Assembly (NCBI GenBank): GCA_019358985.1
Contig: JAHHIJ010000011.1
Span: 62,001 to 126,000 of the forward strand
Origin: Tolypothrix brevis GSE-NOS-MK-07-07A
GTDB taxonomy: Bacteria > Cyanobacteriota > Cyanobacteriia > Cyanobacteriales > Nostocaceae
Reading direction: 5' to 3'
Length of the DNA stretch: 64,000 nucleotides
Numbering within the stretch: position 1 is the first letter of the stretch; the number at the start of each line of letters is the position of its first letter. Below are positions 52,233 through 61,479 of this stretch, in pieces. The position numbers and the translations under genes were made by a program. The notes beneath the pieces were generated by a model. That model was given only the letters and a program-made list of their open reading frames with translations, did not search any database and was not told the origin of the DNA.

Positions 52233-55200
52233 CTATCTGGTTGAAGTCAAAGTGCGGCGTTTCGTCACCATTTGATAGGATTCGATGCTGTCATTTTCAG
52301 CCCAGTCGTTGAATTTATCAACGCCGATACCGCATTCATAGCCAGCATTCACTTCCTTAACGTCATCTTTCATCCGTTTGAGGGAGTCAAGAACACCCTC
52401 ATAGATGACTTTGTTATTACGACGCACTCGGATTTTGCAATTGCGAAGCAGCTTGCCAGATTGCACGTAGCTACCAGCAACCGCACCACGACCAATTGCG
52501 ATGACGGCACGCACTTCTGTAATACCCAGGTGTTCTTCTACTAATTCTGGCTCTAACAGACCTTCCAAAGCTCCTTGAATGTCTTCTAGGAGTTTGTAGA
52601 TGATGTTGTATTCGCGCACATCCACACCAGATTCATCGGCGGCTTGTCTGGCACCACTAGCGTAGGTAGTGTTGAAGCCAATGATGACGGCTTTACTGGC
52701 GGCTGCCAAGTCAATATCTGTCTCGGTGATTTCGCCAGGAGCAGCCAATAACATGCGAATTTGTACTTCGTTTTGCGGGATTTGTTTGAGCGATCCCACA
52801 ATGGCTTCTATAGAGCCTTGGACGTCTCCCTTGAGAATCAAGTTGAGTTCCTTTAACTCGCCTTCTTTCGCTTGAGCGGAGAGGGTTGTCAGGGTAACTC
52901 GTCCTTGTAATAGGCGGGAAGCGCGTTGCTTGTCTGCCCGGTCTGAGGCGAGTGCGCGTGCTTGTTTTTCGTTCCCGAAAACCTCGAATTCGTCGCCTGC
53001 TGCTGGTACATCGCTTAAACCCAACACCTCGACGGCAAAACTCGGACTTGCAGCTTCAACTCTGGCTCCTCTGTCATCGACCATTGCCCTAACTTTACCA
53101 AAAGCTGATCCAGCTACGAGCATGTCGCCGACGTGGAGAGTACCATTCTGAATTAACAAAGTAGCAACTGCTCCCTTTGCTTTATCCAGATGAGCTTCAA
53201 TTACTGTTCCTTTAGCAGTCCGATTTGGATTGGCAGAGAGTTCGCCTACCTCATCGACTATTAGAATCATTTCTAAGAGCGTATTCAAATTTTCGCCCTT
53301 GATGGCGCTGACGGGAACCATGATTGTGTCACCGCCCCAATCTTCTGCGGTCAAACCATACTGGGTAAGTTCTTGTTTCACCCGCTCTGGCTGTGCCCCT
53401 TCCTTGTCAATTTTGTTGATTGCAACGACAATTGGCACTCCCGCTGCTTGGGCGTGGCTAATGGCTTCAATGGTTTGGGGACGAACGCCGTCATCTGCTG
53501 CTACAACCAACACAGCAATGTCTGTCACCCGCGCTCCCCGCGCCCGCATAGCTGTAAAAGCTTCGTGACCGGGGGTGTCAAGGAAGACAATTTGCTGCAT
53601 TTTGCCTTCGTGTTCGACATCGACGTGGTAAGCACCGATGTGTTGGGTAATACCACCTGCTTCGCCCGCAGCCACTTTGGTTTTGCGAATCGAGTCGAGG
53701 AGGGTAGTTTTGCCGTGGTCTACGTGACCCATAATTGTCACGACTGGCGGACGGCGCACAAGGTTTTCCAAGTCTCCCGCTTCGATCATTTCCGTGACTT
53801 TAATTGCCTCGGATTCTAATTCGGCGGTTTCGACTGGTATTTCTAGCTCGGTTCCGATCAGGGTAATGGTGGGAATATCGAGGTTTTGGGTGATGCTTAC
53901 CGCCATGCCTTTCATGAACAGGATTTTCACAATCTCTGTATCGGCAACTGCTAAGGCTTCAGCCAGTTCTTGCACGGTCATTGGACCGGTTACTATGAGT
54001 TTTTCTGGGCGATCGCGCTTTTGCTCTTGCTGGCGTCCGCCTTTTTGATCCCGGTCACGATCGCGATCGCGACTGCCTGACTTTTTACTACCTCTAGCAG
54101 TTGGGATGCTAGTTGTTGGGGCTATTGTTGGTGACGAAGGTCGGCTTGACTTGGGTTTGGGAGGACGAGCGATGGAAAGGCTGACCTGAACGGTGAGAAG
54201 TGAATCTGGATCTTCATCATCGAGCAAGTCTTCTTCAAATTCATCATCCAGGATCGGCTTAACTCGTTTGCCTTTGGTGACTCCCTTGCCTGCTTTTTCT
54301 TTAACTTCATCAATAATTTCCTCTTCCTGCCACTTTTTGCCACCTTTAAGTAGACGAGGTGGTGTGGGGCGTTTGAGGTCGAGCAAATCGGGTGGTATGG
54401 GATCGTCATCCAGAGAGTCTTGTTTGCCGGAAATGCCCGCAAGCCCTCTTGGTGGAGTTGCCACTGGTGAGGCTGCTGGTTTTTCACCTGGACGTACCGG
54501 TCTGGGTCGTTGGGGATCTCCTCCGGGTGTTGGCGCTCCTGGTCTACTACCTTTTTGCTCTGGTCTGACTGGTGCGGGGGTCGGTCGTCCTGCTGGACGG
54601 GGTGCATCTGATGCTGGCTGGTCGCTTGTTGGTCTGGCGATTTTGGGTTTTACCTGATCGCGATCGCGCTTGAGGATAGGTTTTTGTGATTCACTCAGCG
54701 ATTGCGCTTCAATTGGCTCTCCCATTTCCACCAGAGGCTCTCCATCTGTAGTCGCTGTTTCCCCAAGTGGTCTTGCGGGTGGCGCTACTAGTTGCGGTCT
54801 AGGCGGTTTTTCCGGTTTTGGTCTAGGCGGTTTTTCCGGTTTTTCTGTGGCTGTTTTTTCTGGTATCAGAGTATGATCAAGCGTTTGATCTGCTTCAGTC
54901 ACAGGAGGTTTTTGTTGGGTCTCCGACTGATTCCGGGGTACTGGTCGAGTTGGTGCCGTCGGCTTCATTGATGATGAGACTGGTGTGGCGAAGGGTCGTG
55001 GAGGTGAAGGAGGATTAGCCTCAGAAGAAGCAAATTCAGTATTAATAGCAACTGACGCCTCTTGGGCGTTGGAGGTGGTGTTTCTCAATATTTTGGGTTT
55101 GCGAATTTCCAAAATTTGTTGTTTGTGGGGTGCGGTTGGTCGGGAAGGTCCACCAATTTGCGGTGAATTGGTTTTATGACTAGTTGTAAGTTCTTTTTTT

Positions 55201-55385
55201 GGCATTACATTCGTAGCAGCGAGTTTTTCCGCTGCTGTCCGGATTTGTTCTGCCTCTGTTTCTGAAATTGTACTGCTATGGCTTTTGACCGCAATATCGA
55301 GCTGGTCGCAAATTGCTAATAGCTCTTTGTTATCCAAATTCAATTCCTTTGATAATTCGTAAATTCTCACTTTGCCGTTGTTCAT
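52233..55385 (-). CDS. infB: Translation initiation factor IF-2
   Basis: IF-2 is the GTPase that brings initiator tRNA to the small ribosomal subunit. The 1050-residue protein has an IF2_N region (about 1-60, [31 protein letters not shown]), a long Pro-rich and charged linker (about 65-450), a second IF2_N-like segment (about 470-530), the G domain (about 545-720, G1 [10 protein letters not shown]2 GITQHIG, G3 DTPGHEAF, G4 NKID) and domains II-IV to the end (…[11 protein letters not shown]). The linker length is typical of cyanobacteria. It ends the core of the rimP-nusA-ylxR-infB operon. Confidence 0.98.
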   Translation of the reverse strand: MNNGKVRIYELSKELNLDNKELLAICDQLDIAVKSHSSTISETEAEQIRTAAEKLAATNVMPKKELTTSHKTNSPQIGGPSRPTAPHKQQILEIRKPKILRNTTSNAQEASVAINTEFASSEANPPSPPRPFATPVSSSMKPTAPTRPVPRNQSETQQKPPVTEADQTLDHTLIPEKTATEKPEKPPRPKPEKPPRPQLVAPPARPLGETATTDGEPLVEMGEPIEAQSLSESQKPILKRDRDQVKPKIARPTSDQPASDAPRPAGRPTPAPVRPEQKGSRPGAPTPGGDPQRPRPVRPGEKPAASPVATPPRGLAGISGKQDSLDDDPIPPDLLDLKRPTPPRLLKGGKKWQEEEIIDEVKEKAGKGVTKGKRVKPILDDEFEEDLLDDEDPDSLLTVQVSLSIARPPKPKSSRPSSPTIAPTTSIPTARGSKKSGSRDRDRDRDQKGGRQQEQKRDRPEKLIVTGPMTVQELAEALAVADTEIVKILFMKGMAVSITQNLDIPTITLIGTELEIPVETAELESEAIKVTEMIEAGDLENLVRRPPVVTIMGHVDHGKTTLLDSIRKTKVAAGEAGGITQHIGAYHVDVEHEGKMQQIVFLDTPGHEAFTAMRARGARVTDIAVLVVAADDGVRPQTIEAISHAQAAGVPIVVAINKIDKEGAQPERVKQELTQYGLTAEDWGGDTIMVPVSAIKGENLNTLLEMILIVDEVGELSANPNRTAKGTVIEAHLDKAKGAVATLLIQNGTLHVGDMLVAGSAFGKVRAMVDDRGARVEAASPSFAVEVLGLSDVPAAGDEFEVFGNEKQARALASDRADKQRASRLLQGRVTLTTLSAQAKEGELKELNLILKGDVQGSIEAIVGSLKQIPQNEVQIRMLLAAPGEITETDIDLAAASKAVIIGFNTTYASGARQAADESGVDVREYNIIYKLLEDIQGALEGLLEPELVEEHLGITEVRAVIAIGRGAVAGSYVQSGKLLRNCKIRVRRNNKVIYEGVLDSLKRMKDDVKEVNAGYECGIGVDKFNDWAENDSIESYQMVTKRRTLTSTR

Positions 55386-55836
55386 CCACTCTTCCCCAAT
55401 AAGATTACAGTTTTAGCGGATGGCTGCCTGGGAGTGCGACATCTCCATCCTTTGATTACTGTGTTTAGGTTGCCCTTGGTAATTTTGCCGGTGCCTCCAA
55501 TCAGGAAAGAGAGATGTTTCGGTTTACTGCTGGCATCTCCACATCCAAGGATGGTTGATGCAATCGCGCGATCGCGCTACCAGGTTGCCATATTGTTTTT
55601 TTTGTTTTGCTGATTCTGATTCCACAACACAATCTAGTAAAACTTTTTAGGAATGTTGCTTCGCCACTCTGCAATAAAGTTGAGAAGCGAGCTAGCTGCT
55701 AACTACACCCATCTCCTATTTTGGCATTAACCCAAGCAATCAACTCAGAATGTGATGATAGCGTATTTAGTACGGCTGTCAGTACAATTGTCTGATTGTG
55801 ATTACCGCCAAAACCTGAATATTAACAGGTCTGGCT
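55386..55836. other. Long gap between ylxR and infB
   Basis: About 450 bp between ylxR and infB on the minus strand; no gene is evident. It contains CATCTCCATCC (about 55440) and CATCCAAGGATGG (about 55543-55555), which can pair over a distance. An L7Ae-like gene occurs here in some bacteria but is not present. Confidence 0.4.
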
Positions 55837-56082
55837 TTAGGCTAAACGTTGCCACAATGCTTCATACAGTGTTTCTGGCACTGATGCATGTAGCGATCGC
55901 CCTAGTCTATTTTTTTTTTGAGCAGCGCAAAGGCAGCTCGCTTGCGGACAAATGTAAGCAGAACGCCCCATGCCCTCATTTAATTGTACCTGTCTACATG
56001 GAAAGACGCGGACAATCCGCCAAAACTCTTCTTTTAATTTGACTTGGCGGCAACTTATACAACGTCGATAATTCTTTTTCAT
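55837..56082 (-). CDS. ylxR: YlxR (DUF448) RNA-binding protein
   Basis: The 81-residue protein has the YlxR signature (YRRCISCRQVKLKEEFWRIVR…EGMGRSAYICP…C…AQKKNRLGRSL) and two CX2C-like Cys pairs. It lies between nusA and infB, the standard position in bacteria. YlxR-type proteins bind RNA and affect ribosome and RNase P activity in some species. Its gaps to nusA (417 nt) and infB (451 nt) are unusually long for this operon. The ATG at 56082 follows an AAAAGAG sequence that is too close for a strong ribosome-binding site. Confidence 0.9.
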   Translation of the reverse strand: MKKNYRRCISCRQVKLKEEFWRIVRVFPCRQVQLNEGMGRSAYICPQASCLCAAQKKNRLGRSLHASVPETLYEALWQRLA

Positions 56083-56499
56083 CTCTTTTGTCTGGGTTCT
56101 GTGCCGTATTTTTTGTTAAACAACTCCTCAGTAATAATATTTGTATTTTGTTATATTCTCAACTAGACCTTGATAATCCGCGTTAATGATAAATTAAGAT
56201 TTGTTAAGTTGTTTATATTTGTACCCGGTTTATTGATGTGTTGCAACATCTGAGAATATTTATACCAACTTGCTGACGCGAAGGTCATTATTTTGACCGT
56301 TAATAATTCTCGACAGCTTCATAGCGCGATCGCTTTACCTAAAAGCGTCAAAAAGCTCGTTTTTTGGCAGGAATGAACGCAATAACGGCAACAAACTCTT
56401 ACCTCTTCTCCTTCCGGAGACGCCCTCACGTAGCCGCGTGCCTAACGACGTGCAAGTGCATCTCCGTAATTGAGAAGTGAGCCAATATTTTTGGAATAC
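56083..56499. repeat. Gap between nusA and ylxR with CCTTCCGGAGACGC repeat
   Basis: No gene is visible. Around 56405-56440 lies CTCCTTCCGGAGACGCC, a CCGGAG-type dispersed palindrome related to the GCGTTCGCGGAGCGTCTC family. The rest is AT-rich and unassigned. Confidence 0.45.
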
Positions 56500-58107
56500 T
56501 CAAACTACCAATAAAGACAAGATGCTTTGAAATGTAGCACCTTTTATTCCTAAAGCGCTAGTAAGTTTGGCTATAGCAAAAGGTGTATCAGAAGCCACAG
56601 CTAAATCGGCTAGGTGTTCTAAAAGCTGTTTTAGCGAACTTAAAGAGCTTTTCAGTAACAATTGTCTAAAATCGTCTGCTAATTGCGATCTTTCTTCTAT
56701 GAAATTTTGCAAAGCTACTCTTAAGTCAGATGGAAAATTCTCAACTGACTTCATAACTGTTTCTAACTTGTTTTGACATGCTTCTATCTCTTCATCTTGT
56801 TCATCTTGTTCATCTTGCTCATCTTCATACTCGTCGTTTGTTTCTAATTCCTCGTACTCATTTGCTTGGTCTAGGTGTAGTTGCTCTATTTTTTCGAGTT
56901 CCTCAAACTCCCTTTCATCTTCTTCTTGTTGATGTTTTGCTCGGACGGCGATAAATTTTGCATCTTCCGCTGCGGGGTCATACTTTGCTTTGTCTTTGAT
57001 GTCAATTTTCCAGCCAGTCAGACGAGCAGCTAAACGGACGTTTTGTCCTTCTTTACCAATAGCTAAACTCAGTTGATCTTCAGCTACTAAAACGTGAGTT
57101 TGACGACTTTCGGGGTCCATGAGACGTACTTCATCGACTCGTGCGGGACTCAAGCCGTTAGCAATGTATGTTGCGGGGTCTGGAGACCAACGAATCACAT
57201 CAATTTTTTCTCCGCGTAATTCATTGACTACCACTTGAATTCGCGATCCTCGCGCTCCAATACAAGCACCAACCGGATCGACATCGCGATCAAGGGTATC
57301 AACAGCAATTTTAGTTCGCGGTCCGACATAACGTGAAGGAGGATTAGCTTCTCTGGCTACAGCAACAATTCGCACAACTTCATCTTCAATTTCCGGCACT
57401 TCGTTGGCAAACAAATATACTACTAAACCAGCATCTGCTCTGGAAACTAGTAACTGCGGTCCGCGTTGCTGTCCTTGAGAAACCTTTTTCAAATATACCT
57501 TAAATGTAGCATTTGCTCGGTAATTATCGTTAGGCAATTGTTCGCGCTTGGGTAATTCAGCTTCTACCTCTGGTTGACCGAAGGCACTAATAACTGCCAT
57601 AACCACTGACTGCCTTTCAAAGCGCAGTACTCTTGCTTGGAGTACAGTTCCTTCTAAGTCTTGAAATTCTTCTTGCACCATCTGTCGCTGCTGATCTCGC
57701 AGTTTTTGCGCTAAAACTTGCTTAGTTTGCATCGCTGCCATGCGACCAAATTCTTCTTTGTCAGGGGTAACATCTAGCACTACTGAGTCACCTAATTGCG
57801 CTTCAGGAGCTACTTCTTGAACTTCTTTTAGAGAAATCTGATGGTCGGTATTGCCAACTTCTTCAACAATATTTTTAGTGGAAAGAACACGAAATCCCTG
57901 TTCATCAACATCAAGTTCCACTTCAAAATTATTAAAGTAGTCTTCATCAAATTGTCTTCGCTCTAAATTTTGGGCACGACGATAACGTTCATAACCTTTT
58001 AGCAATGCTTCTCTGATAGCTGATTGAACTGCCAGACGCGGTAAATTTCGTTCGCGACTGATATTTTCGATTAAATCTTTTAATCCCGTTAATTTAACTG
58101 TAGACAT
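56500..58107 (-). CDS. nusA: Transcription termination/antitermination factor NusA with a C-terminal extension
   Basis: NusA binds RNA polymerase and modulates pausing, termination and antitermination. The 535-residue protein starts at the ATG at 58107, with AAAGGAG upstream. Residues 1-130 are the NusA N-domain (MSTVKLTGLKDLIENISRERNLPRLAVQSAIREALLKGYERY). An S1 domain (about 140-205) and two KH domains (about 235-370, CIGARGSRIQVVVNELRGEKIDVI…AIGKEGQNVRLAARLTGWKI) follow. Cyanobacterial NusA usually ends near 400-430. Here an acidic DEQDEQDEQDEE stretch is followed by about 85 more residues that look helical (SDLRVALQNFIEERSQLADD…). Confidence 0.96.
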   Translation of the reverse strand: MSTVKLTGLKDLIENISRERNLPRLAVQSAIREALLKGYERYRRAQNLERRQFDEDYFNNFEVELDVDEQGFRVLSTKNIVEEVGNTDHQISLKEVQEVAPEAQLGDSVVLDVTPDKEEFGRMAAMQTKQVLAQKLRDQQRQMVQEEFQDLEGTVLQARVLRFERQSVVMAVISAFGQPEVEAELPKREQLPNDNYRANATFKVYLKKVSQGQQRGPQLLVSRADAGLVVYLFANEVPEIEDEVVRIVAVAREANPPSRYVGPRTKIAVDTLDRDVDPVGACIGARGSRIQVVVNELRGEKIDVIRWSPDPATYIANGLSPARVDEVRLMDPESRQTHVLVAEDQLSLAIGKEGQNVRLAARLTGWKIDIKDKAKYDPAAEDAKFIAVRAKHQQEEDEREFEELEKIEQLHLDQANEYEELETNDEYEDEQDEQDEQDEEIEACQNKLETVMKSVENFPSDLRVALQNFIEERSQLADDFRQLLLKSSLSSLKQLLEHLADLAVASDTPFAIAKLTSALGIKGATFQSILSLLVV

Positions 58108-58163
58108 AGATTTATCTCCTTTAATTATTATGCAGACACCCAGCAAAAGTTAGGAGTTGTAGT

Positions 58164-58262
58164 TGTAGAGACGCGAAATTTCCCGTCTCTACAGTAAAGT
58201 TAGGAGTTTTAAAATAACTCTTAACTCTTAACTCCTAACTCCTACTCCGTTCTCCTAACTCT
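58164..58262. repeat. GTAGAGACG palindrome and ACTCCTAACT short repeats
   Basis: GTAGAGACGCGAAATTTCCC and CGTCTCTAC form an imperfect palindrome at 58164-58192. Beyond it, AACTCTTAACTCCTAACTCC and similar units run to the stop of rimP. Confidence 0.72.
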
Positions 58263-58723
58263 TATTTGCTTTCATTCAACTGCACCCTACTTATAAGAGT
58301 GCGAGGAATTTCGATTACACGACCTTTTTGGTTTAAGTAAACTGATATTTCATCCCGACGAATCAACTGACCAATCCACTCTTGCTGTCCGTCGTAGGGT
58401 TGGGAAGTAAAGACAATTACAGGAAATCCTTTGAAGGACAGGTATTCCTTGTCGGTTGTCAGTTGCCGCGAAATACCAGGACTTGACACCTCTAAAACGT
58501 AAGCATCTGGAATGATATCCGATCCATCTAAGGAGGCTTCTAAAGCACGGCTCATCCGCTCACAATCATTCAATCCAGTCTCCTCTTGGGGATTGCGGAT
58601 ATCTACCCGCAACACTGGTGGACGTTGGTTAGTATGAAAAACTACCCCAACGACTTCCAATCCCAGCTCTTCTGCTACTGGTGTCGCCAAATCAATAATT
58701 TGTGGGATTAAGGGATGAGTCAT
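58262..58723 (-). CDS. rimP: Ribosome maturation factor RimP
   Basis: RimP assists late 30S subunit maturation. The 153-residue protein starts at the ATG at 58723 (MTHPLIPQIIDLATPVAEELGLEVVGVVFH). Earlier codons are open but part of the leader hairpin region. The N-domain (about 1-85) and C-terminal SH3-like domain (about 90-150) are present with the usual LEVSSPGISRQL motif. It is the first gene of rimP-nusA-ylxR-infB. A terminator-like hairpin lies 12 nt upstream, and no good ribosome-binding site is seen. Confidence 0.95.
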   Translation of the reverse strand: MTHPLIPQIIDLATPVAEELGLEVVGVVFHTNQRPPVLRVDIRNPQEETGLNDCERMSRALEASLDGSDIIPDAYVLEVSSPGISRQLTTDKEYLSFKGFPVIVFTSQPYDGQQEWIGQLIRRDEISVYLNQKGRVIEIPRTLISRVQLNESK

Positions 58724-58734
58724 GCAATAATTCA

Positions 58735-58761
58735 ATAAAAAAAGTGGGCATTGACCCACTT
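58735..58761 (-). terminator. Intrinsic-terminator-like hairpin in the rimP leader
   Basis: On the minus strand, AAGTGGG-TCAATG-CCCACTT is followed at once by a T-run (TTTTTTTA) and then, about 12 nt later, by the rimP ATG. This is the classic stem plus U-tract layout. Because so few bases remain before the start codon, rimP transcripts must either begin at or after it or read through it. It could also simply end the upstream membrane protein transcript. Confidence 0.75.
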
Positions 58762-58867
58762 CCTGCGATAAGGATATCTTCCAAGAAGTATTGTGCCGAA
58801 CCAAAGATGGTTCGACCTAAATTGAGTTTAGCGCATTTCTTTTGAGGGGAGAAGTGAGAAATTAATA

Positions 58868-58912
58868 ATGGGGCATTGGGCATTGGGCAATGGGCATTGG
58901 GCAATGCCCGTC
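58868..58912. repeat. GGGCATTGGGCAAT tandem repeats
   Basis: Four or more GGGCATT/GGGCAAT heptamers abut the stop of the membrane protein gene. The same heptamer occurs at 34131 and 31400. Confidence 0.85.
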
Positions 58913-60365
58913 AACTTGGCTTATTCTTAGTTTGTACTAGAGCAGAGCTTTGACTGACTACTGTGGTTACAGATGCTTGCGATCGCATTTGTCGAGTTTG
59001 TTGGATAATTTGCTCTATATCCTCGTGGGACAAGCGTTGGACGTAGTTGATTTTGACTTCTTCCAAAAAGTCAAAGAGTAAGCTTTGAATTTCTGAAAGT
59101 ACTTGTTTTTTCTGCATTTCGGCTCCCAAGGCTTCGGTAAAGCGTTCCAGTAATTGACTCGAAAGTTTTGCGACTACTGGATCTTCAACAACGTTAGCTA
59201 AAACTTTGTAAAGGTTTGTGGTGATTTGAGTTGATAATTCTTCACTCAGTTGAGCCTGCATCTGTCCCACTCCGGGGAGGTTGTGCAGGTTGCGATAGAT
59301 GGGGGATTGATTCAAAGCGCCATCTATAGTGTGATGTAAGATGGCAACTATTTCTGGTTGAATTTTGGGTAGCACTTGAAAAACGATCGCTTTGATCAAT
59401 ATACCTGCGATCGCTTCCACTTCATTAATATTATTAATATCGACATACTCAGAGCCATTCTCTTTTTGCAATAGCCAGCGCGTCAAGTCTCCCTGCTTTA
59501 TCGATCCTTGAATCTGGTTAATTAGCCTGACTATAACAATTTCTGTGAGTTCGTCGGCAAAATTGGCGACAACTCCTTGATTAATTTGCTTTCTTACTGG
59601 ATGCAAATTTAATAAATGCGCTTTATCGAGGCGAACTAATACAGGTATTATTCGCAACCATCGCAAAAATGGAATCAGCAAGAATAAATCGTACCAGCGC
59701 CACAAAACTGCTTCTACCCAGCTAAAACCAGGATTACGCCGTCTGATATAAAAAGTCCGCGTCAGTAATTCTAAAGCAAAGTAAATTACAAACGGTAAAT
59801 CTATTAACCAGAAATCATCAGTAAATTCACCGTTTTCGTCGATTCTGCGGTAGTAGTTTATAGCGATTAAAGGTTGAATTTTCTGGTTGAAAAAAGCAAT
59901 TTCTTGATTCCACCCTTTTTCAGTTAAATAAGCTTGACTCCAAAAAGTGCCAAAGGCTAGTTTCGCAGATTCTACAGATGTGCGATCGCGCATTCTCTTT
60001 TTGATTTTTTCCAGCGTTCCACTCTTATTTACTGCCCCAAAAGGATTATCGTCTATCATTTCAGTGCTAAAACGGCGCAATTCTTCCAATCGGGTTGCAC
60101 TTTCTTTTGACTTTAACCCTGTTTGGCTTACCTGTTCTTCTAATAACTTAACATTTGCTAGATAGTTTTCTGTTTCTCGATGCGGTTCAATACCTTTTAC
60201 TTTGTCATAAACCTTGGTAATCTGGGGAACTTTTCGCAAGTACGAATCCCGCCAAGGAATATAACTTAAATCAAACAAACAAATGCATAAATTTACTGTA
60301 GCAATAATTGCCATTAAGCGCTCAAACCATAGGTTTCGCCGCTTGTCCGAGTTTATTTGAGCCAT
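58911..60365 (-). CDS. Conserved cyanobacterial membrane protein of unknown function
   Basis: The 484-residue protein has one N-terminal transmembrane helix (about 15-38), then a soluble helical stretch to about 185, then further hydrophobic helices (about 187-205 and 222-250) with an arginine-rich loop (LLTRTFYIRRR). The C-terminal half (about 260-484) is helical, with PGVGQMQAQLSEELSTQITTNLYKVL and a coiled-coil-like end. Charged residues at helix ends recall voltage-sensor or ion-channel-like proteins but I cannot support that. It lies just upstream of rimP on the same strand. Confidence 0.68.
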   Translation of the reverse strand: MAQINSDKRRNLWFERLMAIIATVNLCICLFDLSYIPWRDSYLRKVPQITKVYDKVKGIEPHRETENYLANVKLLEEQVSQTGLKSKESATRLEELRRFSTEMIDDNPFGAVNKSGTLEKIKKRMRDRTSVESAKLAFGTFWSQAYLTEKGWNQEIAFFNQKIQPLIAINYYRRIDENGEFTDDFWLIDLPFVIYFALELLTRTFYIRRRNPGFSWVEAVLWRWYDLFLLIPFLRWLRIIPVLVRLDKAHLLNLHPVRKQINQGVVANFADELTEIVIVRLINQIQGSIKQGDLTRWLLQKENGSEYVDINNINEVEAIAGILIKAIVFQVLPKIQPEIVAILHHTIDGALNQSPIYRNLHNLPGVGQMQAQLSEELSTQITTNLYKVLANVVEDPVVAKLSSQLLERFTEALGAEMQKKQVLSEIQSLLFDFLEEVKINYVQRLSHEDIEQIIQQTRQMRSQASVTTVVSQSSALVQTKNKPS

Positions 60366-60622
60366 TTGCTGATAAGTGGATTTTAGAAATGTTCCTTATG
60401 ACATCTCTAATTTATGCTGTTTTCAGCACATATCAACTTAAAAATTAAAGTCAGTCTACAGAAGGATGACAAAATTCTCTTTATAGTATCCACTTAATTT
60501 TATCCAGGTATAACTTAATTTAATCAAAAATAATTAATATTAAAGAATAATGAGGTTAAATAAACTTAAGATCAGCTATCAGCCCGACTACATAGCTGAT
60601 TTAACCAAAAGGAGTTTTAACC
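60366..60622. promoter_or_regulatory. Divergent promoter region
   Basis: This AT-rich region of about 260 bp separates the membrane protein gene (minus) and the peptidoglycan-binding protein gene (plus). GGAG lies 9 bp before the plus-strand start (AAAAGGAGTTTTAACC). No repeat or operator stands out. Confidence 0.4.
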
Positions 60623-61300
60623 ATGTGGTGTGGGTTTGGAAAATCAAGCATTTCCATTGCTGTTGTCTGCCTGATAACAGCTAGCGTCGTAATTTCAGAT
60701 ACAGCTACTGCTGCTCGCCAACGTAATTATAGTCCACAACAATTCCGTGCAGTATTGCGCGGATTAGGCTATAGCGTTGACTTAACAAATACGCCCTTGA
60801 CGGATGCGAAAACTAAAAAAGCAATCCGTGAATTTCAAACAGGGTACAAATTAACACCTGCTGATGGGGTAGCCGGACCGAAAACTCAAGATTTTGCCGC
60901 GAGCATAATTCAAATTTTACAGGCAAACTTGAATGCGGTATTGAAGTCTAAGACTCCTCTACCCCGTGATCAGTTTTATGGTAAGCGGACGGAAGCGGCA
61001 GTTAAGGAAGCTCAGAAAAAACTTCAGTTACAAGAAACTGGAATTGCCGATTTAGCTTTTCGTCAGAGATTGAACGAAGAGGCAAAAACAAGCGCAGGTC
61101 AGCCGAGTACTGAGCCAACTCCTGTGCCGACACCTTCACCAACTCCGACAACAAGACCAACTATAAAACCAAGAACAAGAACTACACCAACGCCAACACC
61201 TACGGTGACGCCGACATCTTCACCTGAGGCAACACCGACACCTTCGCCTGAGGCAACACCGACACCTACAGTGACACCGACAGCTTCACCAACACCTTAG
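60623..61300 (+). CDS. Exported peptidoglycan-binding protein with Thr/Pro-rich tail
   Basis: The 225-residue protein has a signal sequence (about 1-30, SISIAVVCLITASVVISDTATA). Two PG_binding_1-like helical motifs follow: about 38-90 (FRAVLRGLGYSVDLTNTPLTDAKTKKAIREFQTGYKLTPADGVAGPKT) and about 95-150. The tail (about 160-225) is repetitive TPTPTPT/SPEATPTP and probably spans the wall. AAAAGGAG gives a good ribosome-binding site. It may be a wall-anchored accessory protein; no enzymatic domain is present. Confidence 0.85.
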   Translation: MWCGFGKSSISIAVVCLITASVVISDTATAARQRNYSPQQFRAVLRGLGYSVDLTNTPLTDAKTKKAIREFQTGYKLTPADGVAGPKTQDFAASIIQILQANLNAVLKSKTPLPRDQFYGKRTEAAVKEAQKKLQLQETGIADLAFRQRLNEEAKTSAGQPSTEPTPVPTPSPTPTTRPTIKPRTRTTPTPTPTVTPTSSPEATPTPSPEATPTPTVTPTASPTP

Positions 61301-61372
61301 GTACAATTGACATTCTCCCACCTACGGAGATGACGCGGACTATAGCGCTTCTCGGTTGTGTGCAATACGTGG

Positions 61373-61403
61373 TGTAGAGACGTAGCAGTGCTACGTCTCT
61401 ACA
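61373..61403. repeat. TGTAGAGACGTAGCA palindrome
   Basis: A 31-nt near-perfect palindrome (TGTAGAGACGTAGC…GCTACGTCTCTACA) between convergent genes. One of the GTAGAGACG family; it could serve as a bidirectional terminator. Interval 61301-61479 has no gene. Confidence 0.82.
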
Positions 61404-61479
61404 TTTATTTTTTGAACATGTATGTGATTCAAATGAGAACCGCTATATTACGGGCAGCCCCATTTCTGTAGCTTCTTCA

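Noticed and set aside
53373-53819. 148-codon frame antisense to infB
   Set aside because: Mirror frame of a strongly conserved gene (IF-2 G domain); no start signal or independent family pattern.
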